Positions 1 through 6,058 of a stretch of 6,827 nt of DNA are shown in pieces. Position numbers and translations under genes: made by a program. The DNA lies in contig JBEIHS010000400.1 in the NCBI GenBank assembly GCA_040381235.1, forward strand, positions 1-6,827, written 5' to 3'. The notes beneath the pieces were generated by a model. That model was not told the origin of the DNA, did no database searches, and worked only from the letters and a program-made list of their open reading frames with translations. This DNA comes from CAIXSC01 sp040381235. GTDB taxonomy: Bacteria; Planctomycetota; Planctomycetia; Pirellulales; Pirellulaceae. The number at the start of each line of letters is the position of its first letter. The stretch's first letter is position 1.

Positions 1-67
1 CCGGCCCGCCCGGCCCGCCCACTCCCCCGGTTGTGCCCGCCGCGCCGCTCTGACTCGCCGAACTCAT
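1..67 (-). CDS. 5' end of a Gly/Pro-rich protein, translationally coupled to the VWA gene (partial)
   Basis: Only the first 22 codons lie in the window; the gene continues past base 1. The ATG (67-65) overlaps the TGA of the upstream VWA gene (66-64) in the ATGA arrangement typical of translational coupling. A clear Shine-Dalgarno sequence, GAGGA (complement of 74-78), sits 6 nt before the ATG. The visible N-terminus starts MSSASQSGAAG, then becomes Gly-rich and ends in GGP triplets encoded by a 9-bp direct repeat at about 2-19. There is no signal peptide or membrane segment in these residues, so the start looks like a flexible cytoplasmic tail. Function cannot be read from this fragment. The overlap implies co-transcription with the VWA membrane protein and perhaps a shared complex (inference). 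The start is well supported; the identity is unknown. Confidence 0.7.
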   Translation of the reverse strand, partial: MSSASQSGAAGTTGGVGGPGGP

Positions 68-3000
68 GGTGTTTCCTCATCGGACTTCGTTGGATTATCG
101 CGTCGCGCCTGCTGTTTCGCCTTCAGCAACCGCGACGTGTACGATTCGGCCTCGGCCCCGGCGGGCGTCAGCCCGCTGCCGCTTGCCGGCGGACCCGCCG
201 CGCGACGATCGGCCAGCGGTTCGCTGTCCGCCAGCGGCAACGGCCCCGCCGGCCCTCGCAGTTCTTCGGGGCTGGGCTCGAACCGCGTCGCCGCCCGCCG
301 CTCTTCCAATTGGTCGGCGATCGCCGACTTGCGGCTCCGCAGCCGCTCCAGCCGCGAATCGTCCGCGACCGGCTCGGCCCCGCCTCCGAACCGCCGCTTC
401 ACGGCGGCCCAGACCGGCGCCAGCCACTCGAACGAGACCTGCACGCGGCGGATAAAGACGTCGGCCAGGAACAGCACGGCCCCGATGACCAGCACCCACG
501 GCCAAATATTTTGGCTACTGACCGCCTTCGCCAGATCGTGCCGGAAAGTGTCGGTCCGCAGCAAGTCCGCGAAATCCGCGCCGGCCGCCAGCCGGCCCTC
601 GATCACTTTCCCTTCCGCCCCGTCTTTCGGCCGCAACCGCACCAGCGACAGCAAAAGCGCCTCGTTTGTCTCCCGGTCGCGGTACTCGGGCGAGTACGGC
701 ACATTCACGCCGGCCAGCAGCGGCGAATATCCCGGGCCCGGATTGAGTGTCAAGAAATAGGAACCGGCCGCGTTCGCGGGAAACTCGGTCACGTACCGCC
801 CCGGTCCGACCTGCTCGATCTTCACATCGATCGGATTGAGTTTCGGGTCGAGCGCCGCGCCGGAGATTTTTAGGAAGTTCAAAAACTCGTCGTTGTTGTC
901 AAGCGCCGTCACGGTGGCCCGCACGCGGCCATCACGTTGATCCAACGCCACGGAAAACTTGCCCGTGTCGCCCAACGGCCGCATCGACCAGCGGATCATC
1001 TGGCTGAACAACTTGTCGTAATGCTCCCAGTTCTCCCAAGCCCCGGCCCACTTGTATCCCGCGTCCGTGGTCAGCGCCACCGACCGGCCCAAGCCGTAAG
1101 TCCAACTGGCAAGGATCGTGGAATTCAACGGATCGTCGGGGTCCGGCGAACGGATCACTTGCTCCACCAGCGGACTGTCTTTCAGCGTCGTCATCACGAA
1201 ACCGTTGAGCGGCGGCAACGCTCCCTCGACGCCTTGCAACATTTCGTGCCGTTTCTGCACCAACGGGGACACGCCTTCGAGATTCTTGATCAGCGGACGG
1301 GCCGCCTTCCGCGCCTCGCGAATGAAAATCGCCGGCAAAGCCCGCGGATCGCGGACGTCGTAAAACTTGCCGCCCGTCTCGGACGCCACCGATTCCAGTA
1401 GCCGCCGGTTCGGCGCGTCGTGCGTGCCGATGCCGACGGTGGATACCGTCACCCCCGCCTTACGATAGGCCGCCTTCAACGACGCGCTCGGCGGAGCCGG
1501 GTCGCCATCGCTGATGATAATCATGTGCTTCGCCGAAGCCTTCACCTTGTTGAACCCCGACAGCCCCAGCCGCATCGCCGGATCGAAGTCGGGCATGTCG
1601 CCGGGAACCATCCGGTCGATCGAAGCCAGCATCCGAGCTTTATTCGGACCGACGCGAATCATCCCGCCCTGCCCTTGCCCCCACAACCAGTTGTCCCCGC
1701 CCGACGGGACAAAGCCGCCAAAGCCGATCGCGCCGGCATAGTCCATCGGCCCGAGCACTTCGAGCGATTTGCGGGCGATCACCTTCTGCAAACCGTTGCC
1801 TTCCGGCAATTCGCACGCATGGAAAATGATCGCCAACGCCCCGACCGCCTGGATCTTCGCATTCTTGATCTGGCAATCGACCGGCAACGCTTTTTCGACC
1901 TCCGTGTTCGCCCATCCCCCAACGCCGAAGCTGGACTCGCCGCCAAGCATCACCAGGCCGCAGCCGAGCTGCTCCGTGTTCCGCACCAACATGCGGATCT
2001 GCTCGTCGCCGAAACTGTGGATCGAGTCCCCCACATCGCCGCTCACCCGCGGCACATTCGCCAACACCACCGTGTCGTACGCCTGCAATTCGGCCAAATT
2101 CGTGAACAGGTTGTTGTTCGCCTGGACGTCCACCTCGACGTTCATCGCCCGCAATCGCGTCACCAAGGTGTCGAACTGGCCCGGCTTCTCGAAGTCCTCG
2201 ATCAGCAGCACCCGCCCCTTGCCCCGGATGTGCGTGAACGCCGTCGCCTCGTTGTTCTGCACCGCGCCGTCGTCCGCCGCCTCGTCCGCCACAAACACCG
2301 CGCGGTACGTGTAGACGGCCGGCGAATCGAGCTTCTGCTGGAACGAATAGACGTTCTTGCCCGGCTTCAACTCCACGTCCTGCTCGCTGATCGCCTCCTC
2401 GTTCCGACCCGACCGGCGAAACACCCGCAGCTTGCCCCGCACCCCGGCCGCCGTGTCTTCCGCCGCCGGCGCGTCTCCAGGCTGGCCGTCGCTCGGTGGC
2501 GTGGCAGCGCTCCGCGGCGCGGTCGCGAAGTTGTTCACCACCACACGCGCCTCGAACGGCTGGCTCTGACGAATATCTGGCGGCAACGCGACTTTTTCGA
2601 CTGCGACTTCGGACCGCGAGGCGAGTTTCACCGGGACGACGTCGATACCAACGCCCTGGTTTTCGGCCAACTCGCGCGCTTCCGCCCGAGCGTCCCCCAA
2701 ATTCTCGTTGCCATCGGTGACGATCACGATCCGTTTCGATACGTTCTCGGGAAATGACGCATTGGCCAGCTTCAGGGCGGCAGCCAGATTCGTCGCGTCC
2801 CGCGGCACTTGGAACAACGATTCGAACTGCGCGGCGGGGCGAATGTCGTCGTCAAATGGCGGGACCTCGATCGACGCGTCGCGGCCAAACACCACAACTC
2901 CCGCCAAATCGTCGTACTCGCGCTTGCGATGCGTCCGCACTTCACGCGCGACATAGTCCCGCATCGCCCGCCGCTGCTCTTCCGGAATGCTGAGCGACTG

Positions 3001-3228
3001 GTCGAGGACGTAGACCACCGCCAGCCGTTCGCTGATCCACTGCAGTTGGATTTCCGCCAGGGCGAGCACGAAAATGGCGAGCACCACGGTGCGGAGCCCG
3101 AGCGCGGCGATGCGCCGCGCCTGCCCCAAGCCGGCCAAGCTCCGAAAGCTGAACCACCAGAGCAGCGGCAGCAGCAGCAGCCCGAGCAGCCACAGGGGCT
3201 TGTCGAAGGAGAATTGCCAACCGAACAT
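64..3228 (-). CDS. Large membrane-anchored VWA / glutamine-amidotransferase-like / VWA protein
   Basis: A 1054-aa multidomain membrane protein of a type common in planctomycetes; its molecular role is not established. Two N-terminal membrane segments (about residues 11-28 and 46-62) resemble BatA-type aerotolerance proteins. The first VWA domain (about 69-200) keeps a canonical MIDAS metal site: D-Q-S-L-S at 76-80, T146 and T-D-G at 171-173. A beta-rich stretch and a low-complexity Ala/Pro/Asp loop (about 237-262) follow. Residues 337-455 look like a class I glutamine-amidotransferase-like fold, with a GGESSFGVGGW segment at 429-439. A second VWA-like domain (456-640) has H-A-C-E-L (470-474) where DxSxS is expected but keeps S-D-G-D at 573-576. 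After a conserved region rich in aromatics (704-751) comes one membrane helix (908-926) and a charged tail of about 128 residues. By topology, the middle domains probably lie outside the cytoplasm. The start fits the membrane segment and GGGAG 11 nt upstream (3240-3244). It overlaps the next gene by 4 bp. The family call is firm; the function is inferred to be protein binding or scaffolding. Confidence 0.9.
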   Translation of the reverse strand: MFGWQFSFDKPLWLLGLLLLPLLWWFSFRSLAGLGQARRIAALGLRTVVLAIFVLALAEIQLQWISERLAVVYVLDQSLSIPEEQRRAMRDYVAREVRTHRKREYDDLAGVVVFGRDASIEVPPFDDDIRPAAQFESLFQVPRDATNLAAALKLANASFPENVSKRIVIVTDGNENLGDARAEARELAENQGVGIDVVPVKLASRSEVAVEKVALPPDIRQSQPFEARVVVNNFATAPRSAATPPSDGQPGDAPAAEDTAAGVRGKLRVFRRSGRNEEAISEQDVELKPGKNVYSFQQKLDSPAVYTYRAVFVADEAADDGAVQNNEATAFTHIRGKGRVLLIEDFEKPGQFDTLVTRLRAMNVEVDVQANNNLFTNLAELQAYDTVVLANVPRVSGDVGDSIHSFGDEQIRMLVRNTEQLGCGLVMLGGESSFGVGGWANTEVEKALPVDCQIKNAKIQAVGALAIIFHACELPEGNGLQKVIARKSLEVLGPMDYAGAIGFGGFVPSGGDNWLWGQGQGGMIRVGPNKARMLASIDRMVPGDMPDFDPAMRLGLSGFNKVKASAKHMIIISDGDPAPPSASLKAAYRKAGVTVSTVGIGTHDAPNRRLLESVASETGGKFYDVRDPRALPAIFIREARKAARPLIKNLEGVSPLVQKRHEMLQGVEGALPPLNGFVMTTLKDSPLVEQVIRSPDPDDPLNSTILASWTYGLGRSVALTTDAGYKWAGAWENWEHYDKLFSQMIRWSMRPLGDTGKFSVALDQRDGRVRATVTALDNNDEFLNFLKISGAALDPKLNPIDVKIEQVGPGRYVTEFPANAAGSYFLTLNPGPGYSPLLAGVNVPYSPEYRDRETNEALLLSLVRLRPKDGAEGKVIEGRLAAGADFADLLRTDTFRHDLAKAVSSQNIWPWVLVIGAVLFLADVFIRRVQVSFEWLAPVWAAVKRRFGGGAEPVADDSRLERLRSRKSAIADQLEERRAATRFEPSPEELRGPAGPLPLADSEPLADRRAAGPPASGSGLTPAGAEAESYTSRLLKAKQQARRDNPTKSDEETP

Positions 3229-3239
3229 ATCGCACGCGT

Positions 3240-3244
3240 CTCCC
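3240..3244 (-). promoter_or_regulatory. Shine-Dalgarno of the VWA gene
   Basis: On the minus strand GGGAG lies 11 nt upstream of the ATG at 3228. The spacing is slightly long, but this is the only purine-rich element near this start, and the start itself is fixed by the hydrophobic N-terminus. Confidence 0.4.
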
Positions 3245-3285
3245 AGCGGAGGGACGATCGGAACAGCTCGCGGTTCCCTCGCAAC

Positions 3286-3297
3286 CTTTTCGAAAAG
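3286..3297. repeat. Perfect 12-bp palindrome, possible operator
   Basis: CTTTTCGAAAAG reads identically on both strands. It lies 58 bp from the VWA start codon and 111 bp from the DUF1080 start codon. Its position in a divergent spacer suits a regulator-binding site, but with so short a sequence chance is possible. Confidence 0.4.
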
Positions 3298-3394
3298 ACT
3301 GCCGACAGTGTAGCCGAGCGGCTTTCGTCGTGAGAAGACAATCCTGGGAAAAGCACGCCACGGTCGCGATTTCCTCCGCCCTACCTTTCCTCGC

Positions 3395-3399
3395 AGGAG
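3395..3399 (+). promoter_or_regulatory. Shine-Dalgarno of the DUF1080 gene
   Basis: AGGAG lies 9 nt upstream of the ATG at 3409. This supports that start, which also places the twin-arginine motif at residues 16-21. Confidence 0.75.
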
Positions 3400-3408
3400 C
3401 CCACTCGC

Positions 3409-4329
3409 ATGTCATCCGACACGCCCCAACCCCGCCTTTCCCCCGCACATGTCTCCCGCCGCGGTTTCCTGGCCGACGCCACGCAGGCGTCGATAGCCGC
3501 TAGCCTCGCGGCCCCCGCCGCCGTCAGCGCCGCCGCCACAACGCTCGCCGCTCTGGCCGATCTCCGCGGCCTAACCGCGCGCGCCTACGCCGCTCCCGCT
3601 GCCGGCGATTGGATCGAACTGTTCGACGGCAAGACACTTCAAGGCTGGCACAAAAACCCGCAGCGTATCGGGCACGGCACGGGCGGGATCTGGCGGGTCG
3701 AGGACGGCACGATCACCGGCGAACAGGATCCGCCCGGCTCGGGCAACGGCGGCATCCTGCTGACCGACCGCAAGTTCGGCGACTTCGAACTGGAAATCGC
3801 CATCATGCCGGATTGGGGCGTTTGCTCCGGCCTCTTTCTCCGCGGCAACGATCGCGGGCAGTGCATCCAGATGATGGTCGACTACCACGACGCCGGCAAC
3901 GTCGGACACCTGTACGGCGAAGGCACCGGCGGCTGGAACACCCGCCCCTACGACATCAATGGCGTCTACGATGCCGCCAAGAAACTGACCGGACTCGTCG
4001 CCGTTAACGCGAAATCGCCTGAATCGGTCGGGTTGGTCTCCAGTTGCTCGGCCGACGCTTGGCTCAAAGCATGGAAAATCAACGACTGGAACCTCGTCAA
4101 GGTCCGCGTCGTCGGCAACTTCCCCAAAATCACGACGAACATCAACGGCCTGGAAGTCTGCCAGTTCGACGGCTCGACCTCCTCCGCCGCCCGCTACAAC
4201 AAAGACGAAGTCCTCAAGTCGCTCACGCCCGCCGGCAGCGTCGCTGTGCAAGTCCACGGCGGCAAAGGTTGGCCGAACGGCGCCAAATGCCGCTGGAAAT
4301 CGATCCGCATCCGCGAACTGGCCAGCTAA
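3409..4329 (+). CDS. Tat-exported DUF1080 protein (3-keto-disaccharide hydrolase family)
   Basis: A 306-aa secreted protein. The N-terminus carries a twin-arginine signal, S-R-R-G-F-L at residues 16-21, followed by a long Ala-rich hydrophobic stretch to about residue 60; cleavage probably falls near A-Y-A/A-P. The mature part is one DUF1080 domain with a concanavalin/glucanase-like jelly-roll fold. Visible landmarks are W-I-E-L-F-D-G-K-T-L-x-G-W (68-80), W-R-V-E-D-G-T-I-T-G (95-104), F-G-D-F-E-L-E-I (123-130), S-G-L-F-L-R-G (140-146), V-A-V-Q-V-H-G-G (278-285) and the C-terminal R-x-x-x-I-R-I-R-E-L strand (from 296). The family includes 3-keto-disaccharide hydrolases and is greatly expanded in planctomycetes, where members are thought to act on carbohydrates outside the cytoplasm. 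The exact substrate cannot be inferred. Tat export implies folding before transport. No sugar-oxidoreductase or transporter partner is adjacent: it is divergent from the VWA gene and convergent with the protease gene, so it is probably monocistronic. Confidence 0.92.
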   Translation: MSSDTPQPRLSPAHVSRRGFLADATQASIAASLAAPAAVSAAATTLAALADLRGLTARAYAAPAAGDWIELFDGKTLQGWHKNPQRIGHGTGGIWRVEDGTITGEQDPPGSGNGGILLTDRKFGDFELEIAIMPDWGVCSGLFLRGNDRGQCIQMMVDYHDAGNVGHLYGEGTGGWNTRPYDINGVYDAAKKLTGLVAVNAKSPESVGLVSSCSADAWLKAWKINDWNLVKVRVVGNFPKITTNINGLEVCQFDGSTSSAARYNKDEVLKSLTPAGSVAVQVHGGKGWPNGAKCRWKSIRIRELAS

Positions 4330-4336
4330 CGACCGC

Positions 4337-4363
4337 GCGGCGGTTCATTCCAGGAACCGCCGC
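4337..4363. terminator. Hairpin shared by two convergent genes (bidirectional terminator candidate)
   Basis: A perfect inverted repeat, GCGGCGGTTC (4337-4346) and GAACCGCCGC (4354-4363), gives a 10-bp GC-rich stem with a 7-nt loop. It begins 7 bp after the DUF1080 stop and ends on the base next to the protease stop codon, so it fills most of the 34-bp gap between the converging genes. There is no clear T-run on either side, so it is not a classical intrinsic terminator. It may still stop or pause transcription in both directions or protect 3' ends. Confidence 0.7.
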
Positions 4364-5584
4364 TCACTCCGGAAATCGCCGCTCGTCACGCGTCACACGC
4401 TCACGCAGGTTGCGCGTTCCCACATACAAGCGGTGCGGCGCCGGCCGGGGTTGAGCGTTTATCCGAGCGGCCTCGGCCAGCACATCAGCATGGCGGGCCG
4501 CATGCGGCGGATGCGAGCGGAGGAAGTCGAGTACCGCTGGCGGCGCGGCTCCGCGCTCCCGCTCGCGTCGGTCCCAGCGTCGAAACAGTTCCGCCAGCGA
4601 CCGCGGGTCGTAACCGGCTGCCACCATCCAGGCGACCGCGTCGCGATCCGCCTCCGTTTCTTCCTCCGGGCGCAGCGGCCGCGCGAACCCACGCGCCAGC
4701 GCCAGGCCGTCCGCCCACAGTGCTGCCGGCTCGCCCGCCGCCGGCTCGCCTGTGGCCGGGTTGCCTGCCGCCGGCTCGCCCGCCGCCGGGTTGCCTGCCG
4801 CCGGGTTGCGTTCAGCCATGTTGCCGAATCGTTGTTTGGCCGCCTCGACCAACCGTCGGTCATACAACTGGTGCCCGCGGTCCAAATGGGACAACTCATG
4901 ACCGACGACGCCAACCAAGGCCGCTTCACTGCCGGCGAAGTCGATTATTCCGCGGAAAAACACGAGCGTGCCGCCGGGAATCGACCGCGCGTCGGTCCAC
5001 TCGCTGCTGGCCACCAGCACGCGGATCTTGGGATACCGCTTAGCGTTTCGCAGCCGTGGCCGGAGCAGCTCGACCAGCTTTTCCAGATACTCCACATCCC
5101 GCCCGCCGCGCGTCACGGCGATGTTGCGGCGCCGCAAATCGGCCAGCAAGCGTTCGACGGCCGCGTCGCCCACTCGCCGCTCCTCTTCCTGGCTGATCTC
5201 GATGTCTTGCCAGGCGGCCCGTTCGGCCGCCGGGGCAGGACCGAAAAACGATTCCAGCACGCGGGTCGAGTCGAACGGGAATGGCGTTCCCTGGCCGAAC
5301 GGCAGCATTGCTGGGGGACCATCGGGCATCTCGGGCTCGCCGCTTTTGCCTGATCGCTTGCGGCGGACGTCCCTGGCCGCTGGTCCGGCCGCTGGTCCGG
5401 CCGCTGGTCCGGCCGTTGGCCGCGTTGCACGCGCGCCCGAAGGATCCGCAGCGCCAGCGGACCCGCGTTCCTCGGCACCCGCTGTCACCGCGCGACGCGG
5501 TAGCGACGGAGTAGACCGAAGAGCGGACAGTCCGATGACGACGACCACGGTCATCCGAATCGCGTGTTGAAAATAGAAAAGCAT
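4364..5584 (-). CDS. M48-family zinc metalloprotease with repeat insertions, exported or membrane-anchored
   Basis: A 406-aa M48-like peptidase. From the ATG at 5584, residues 1-24 form a signal peptide or signal anchor (MLFYFQHAIR followed by a Val/Ile/Leu core). No lipobox is present. A low-complexity linker follows, including a TAGP-AAGP-AAGP tract (57-70). The peptidase domain starts near residue 128 (E-I-S-Q-E-E-E-R-R-V-G). The catalytic helix is H-E-L-S-H (229-233; zinc ligands H229 and H233, catalytic E230). The third ligand is probably E309 of E-T-E-A-D (309-313), followed by the conserved S-H-P-P-x-x-x-R near 357-364. Between these lies a pentapeptide repeat, N/E-P-A-A-G (260-288). 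There are no TPR repeats after the domain, unlike BepA-type members, so it is closer to short Oma1/LoiP-like proteases. The likely role is envelope protein quality control (inference). An upstream in-frame ATG at 5674 would add 30 residues; I prefer 5584 because the hydrophobic signal then comes first. The Shine-Dalgarno is weak (GAGG, 11 nt away). Confidence 0.88.
   Translation of the reverse strand: MLFYFQHAIRMTVVVVIGLSALRSTPSLPRRAVTAGAEERGSAGAADPSGARATRPTAGPAAGPAAGPAARDVRRKRSGKSGEPEMPDGPPAMLPFGQGTPFPFDSTRVLESFFGPAPAAERAAWQDIEISQEEERRVGDAAVERLLADLRRRNIAVTRGGRDVEYLEKLVELLRPRLRNAKRYPKIRVLVASSEWTDARSIPGGTLVFFRGIIDFAGSEAALVGVVGHELSHLDRGHQLYDRRLVEAAKQRFGNMAERNPAAGNPAAGEPAAGNPATGEPAAGEPAALWADGLALARGFARPLRPEEETEADRDAVAWMVAAGYDPRSLAELFRRWDRRERERGAAPPAVLDFLRSHPPHAARHADVLAEAARINAQPRPAPHRLYVGTRNLRERVTRDERRFPE
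4721..4807 (-). repeat. 15-bp tandem repeat coding for N/E-P-A-A-G units inside the M48 domain
   Basis: Nearly six in-frame 15-bp units encode NPAAG, NPAAG, EPAAG, NPATG, EPAAG and a partial EPAA. The units differ mainly at the Asn/Glu codon (AAC or GAG) and a few wobble or Ala bases. In the protein they form a Pro/Ala-rich loop between the H-E-L-S-H helix and the E-T-E-A-D helix. Because the period is a multiple of three, slippage would change loop length without breaking the frame. Confidence 0.92.
5375..5416 (-). repeat. 12-bp tandem repeat coding for A-A-G-P in the protease linker
   Basis: Three identical copies of GGCCGCTGGTCC (plus-strand reading; 5375-5386, 5387-5398, 5399-5410) are followed by a degenerate partial copy. 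In the minus-strand protein they encode a TAGP-AAGP-AAGP-AA tract between the signal region and the peptidase domain. Exact identity of the copies suggests recent slippage expansion. Confidence 0.9.
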
Positions 5585-5602
5585 TTTGCCGTTCGCCTCG
5601 CC

Positions 5603-5638
5603 GCGTCGCCAACACGGCGACGCACACCCTGTGTCGCC
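5603..5638 (-). promoter_or_regulatory. Overlapping hairpins in the leader of the protease gene
   Basis: A perfect inverted repeat with 8-bp arms, GCGTCGCC (5603-5610) and GGCGACGC (5616-5623), has a 5-nt loop. Its right arm also overlaps a second 6-bp stem, GGCGAC (5616-5621) with GTCGCC (5633-5638), so the two structures exclude one another. They lie 19-54 nt upstream of the ATG at 5584 on the transcript. This could be a translation- or transcription-control leader, or part of a DNA-binding site; the choice is open. Confidence 0.4.
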
Positions 5639-5664
5639 ACGGACTACAGTAAAGTGTGTCGCCA
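5603..5664 (-). repeat. Three direct copies of TGGCGAC(A/G)C upstream of the protease
   Basis: On the minus strand TGGCGACAC occurs at 5664-5656 and 5639-5631, and TGGCGACGC at 5611-5603, spaced 25 and 28 bp start to start. The copies lie just upstream of the preferred start codon, so they may be iterated regulator-binding sites. If translation instead began at 5674 they would be coding. Confidence 0.6.
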
Positions 5665-5877
5665 GAGCGGCCATTTTTCCAGGTGATTAAGGGCTTCATC
5701 AGTCGAATGTCACCTCGAACCGCCTGAGTCCACCCATCCACGGAGGGTTGCATCGTGCCTGCCTCCTCCAACCAGGCTCGACCAGAGGACGAGGACGAAC
5801 GAAACACCGATTTACGTTCAGGTGGCTGCCCAACCGTTCGCCATGATCCGCTCGCATTACCATTCACGGGCCGGAGG

Positions 5878-5889
5878 TTCCGTACGGAA
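5878..5889. repeat. Perfect 12-bp palindrome
   Basis: TTCCGTACGGAA is identical on both strands. Its right half (CGGAA, 5885-5889) also begins the left arm of the larger stem-loop at 5885-5939. It may be a protein-binding site or part of an intergenic repeat element. Confidence 0.55.
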
Positions 5890-5939
5890 GCACTAGCAAG
5901 GGCTCCTCAGCGAAGAAGCAATCGAAGCGCTAGCTTCCG
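5885..5939. repeat. Imperfect stem-loop, possible REP-like element
   Basis: CGGAAGC (5885-5891) pairs with GCTTCCG (5933-5939), and TAGC (5894-5897) pairs with GCTA (5929-5932), leaving a 2-nt bulge and a 31-nt loop. An alternative small hairpin, GAAGC-GCTA-GCTTC, sits at the right arm. Size and intergenic position recall REP-type elements, but no transposase is present here to confirm that. Confidence 0.4.
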
Positions 5940-6031
5940 CTCGGAAATCACTCCGTCTCGATTCGCGCCCTTGGATAGAGCCCGTCATTCGAGTAATCCG
6001 GACCAAGCATCGCGATAACAGGCAGCCTGGC

Positions 6032-6058
6032 ATTCGTACTATTCGTGTGATTCGTGGT
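6032..6058. repeat. 9-bp tandem repeat ATTCGTNNN x3
   Basis: Three adjacent units share ATTCGT and differ in the last three bases: ATTCGTACT (6032-6040), ATTCGTGTG (6041-6049) and ATTCGTGGT (6050-6058). On the other strand the unit reads NNNACGAAT, which gives the His-Thr-Asn or Ile-Thr-Arg repeat seen when such sequence is translated. I recall similar ACGAAT-rich intergenic repeats in planctomycete and other environmental genomes; that is memory, not a search result. Confidence 0.7.

Larger units (their letters stand above)
3229..3408. promoter_or_regulatory. Divergent intergenic control region between the VWA and DUF1080 genes
   Basis: These 180 bp separate two genes transcribed outward, so promoters for both must lie here or inside the 5' ends. 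I see no convincing -35/-10 pair for either direction. The clearest element is a perfect 12-bp palindrome at 3286-3297 (CTTTTCGAAAAG), which could be an operator for a dimeric regulator (inference). A weak GGAAC/GTTCC inverted repeat lies near 3260-3277. The placement implies the two genes could be co-regulated, but nothing in the sequence proves it. Confidence 0.5.

Noticed and set aside
31..873. Plus-strand 280-codon frame
   Set aside because: It lies wholly antisense to the VWA gene; its Arg/Pro-rich composition is what high-GC antisense frames produce, and it has no domain pattern.
1420..2757. Plus-strand 445-codon frame, long enough to look like a gene
   Set aside because: It is antisense to conserved VWA and amidotransferase-like domains; the His/Arg/Leu-rich product has no recognisable motif and the opposite strand gives a clear protein family.
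3571..4257. Minus-strand 228-codon frame
   Set aside because: It is antisense to the DUF1080 domain, and its Val/Asp/Ala-rich content mirrors the codon bias of the real gene.
4721..4807. Possible CRISPR-like array
   Set aside because: The units are 15 bp, contiguous and without spacers; they are an in-frame protein repeat.
4433..5353. Plus-strand 306-codon frame
   Set aside because: It is antisense to the M48 protease, whose H-E-L-S-H and E-T-E-A-D motifs are decisive for the minus strand.
5585..5674. 30-residue N-terminal extension of the protease starting at the ATG at 5674
   Set aside because: It would bury the hydrophobic signal region behind a Cys/Arg-rich stretch made of direct repeats; the ATG at 5584 gives a normal signal peptide. 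Not fully excluded.
5040..5867. Minus-strand 275-codon frame overlapping the protease start
   Set aside because: It is in another frame from the protease, Arg/Ser/Gly-rich, without domain signature; mostly a shadow of the protease and its leader.
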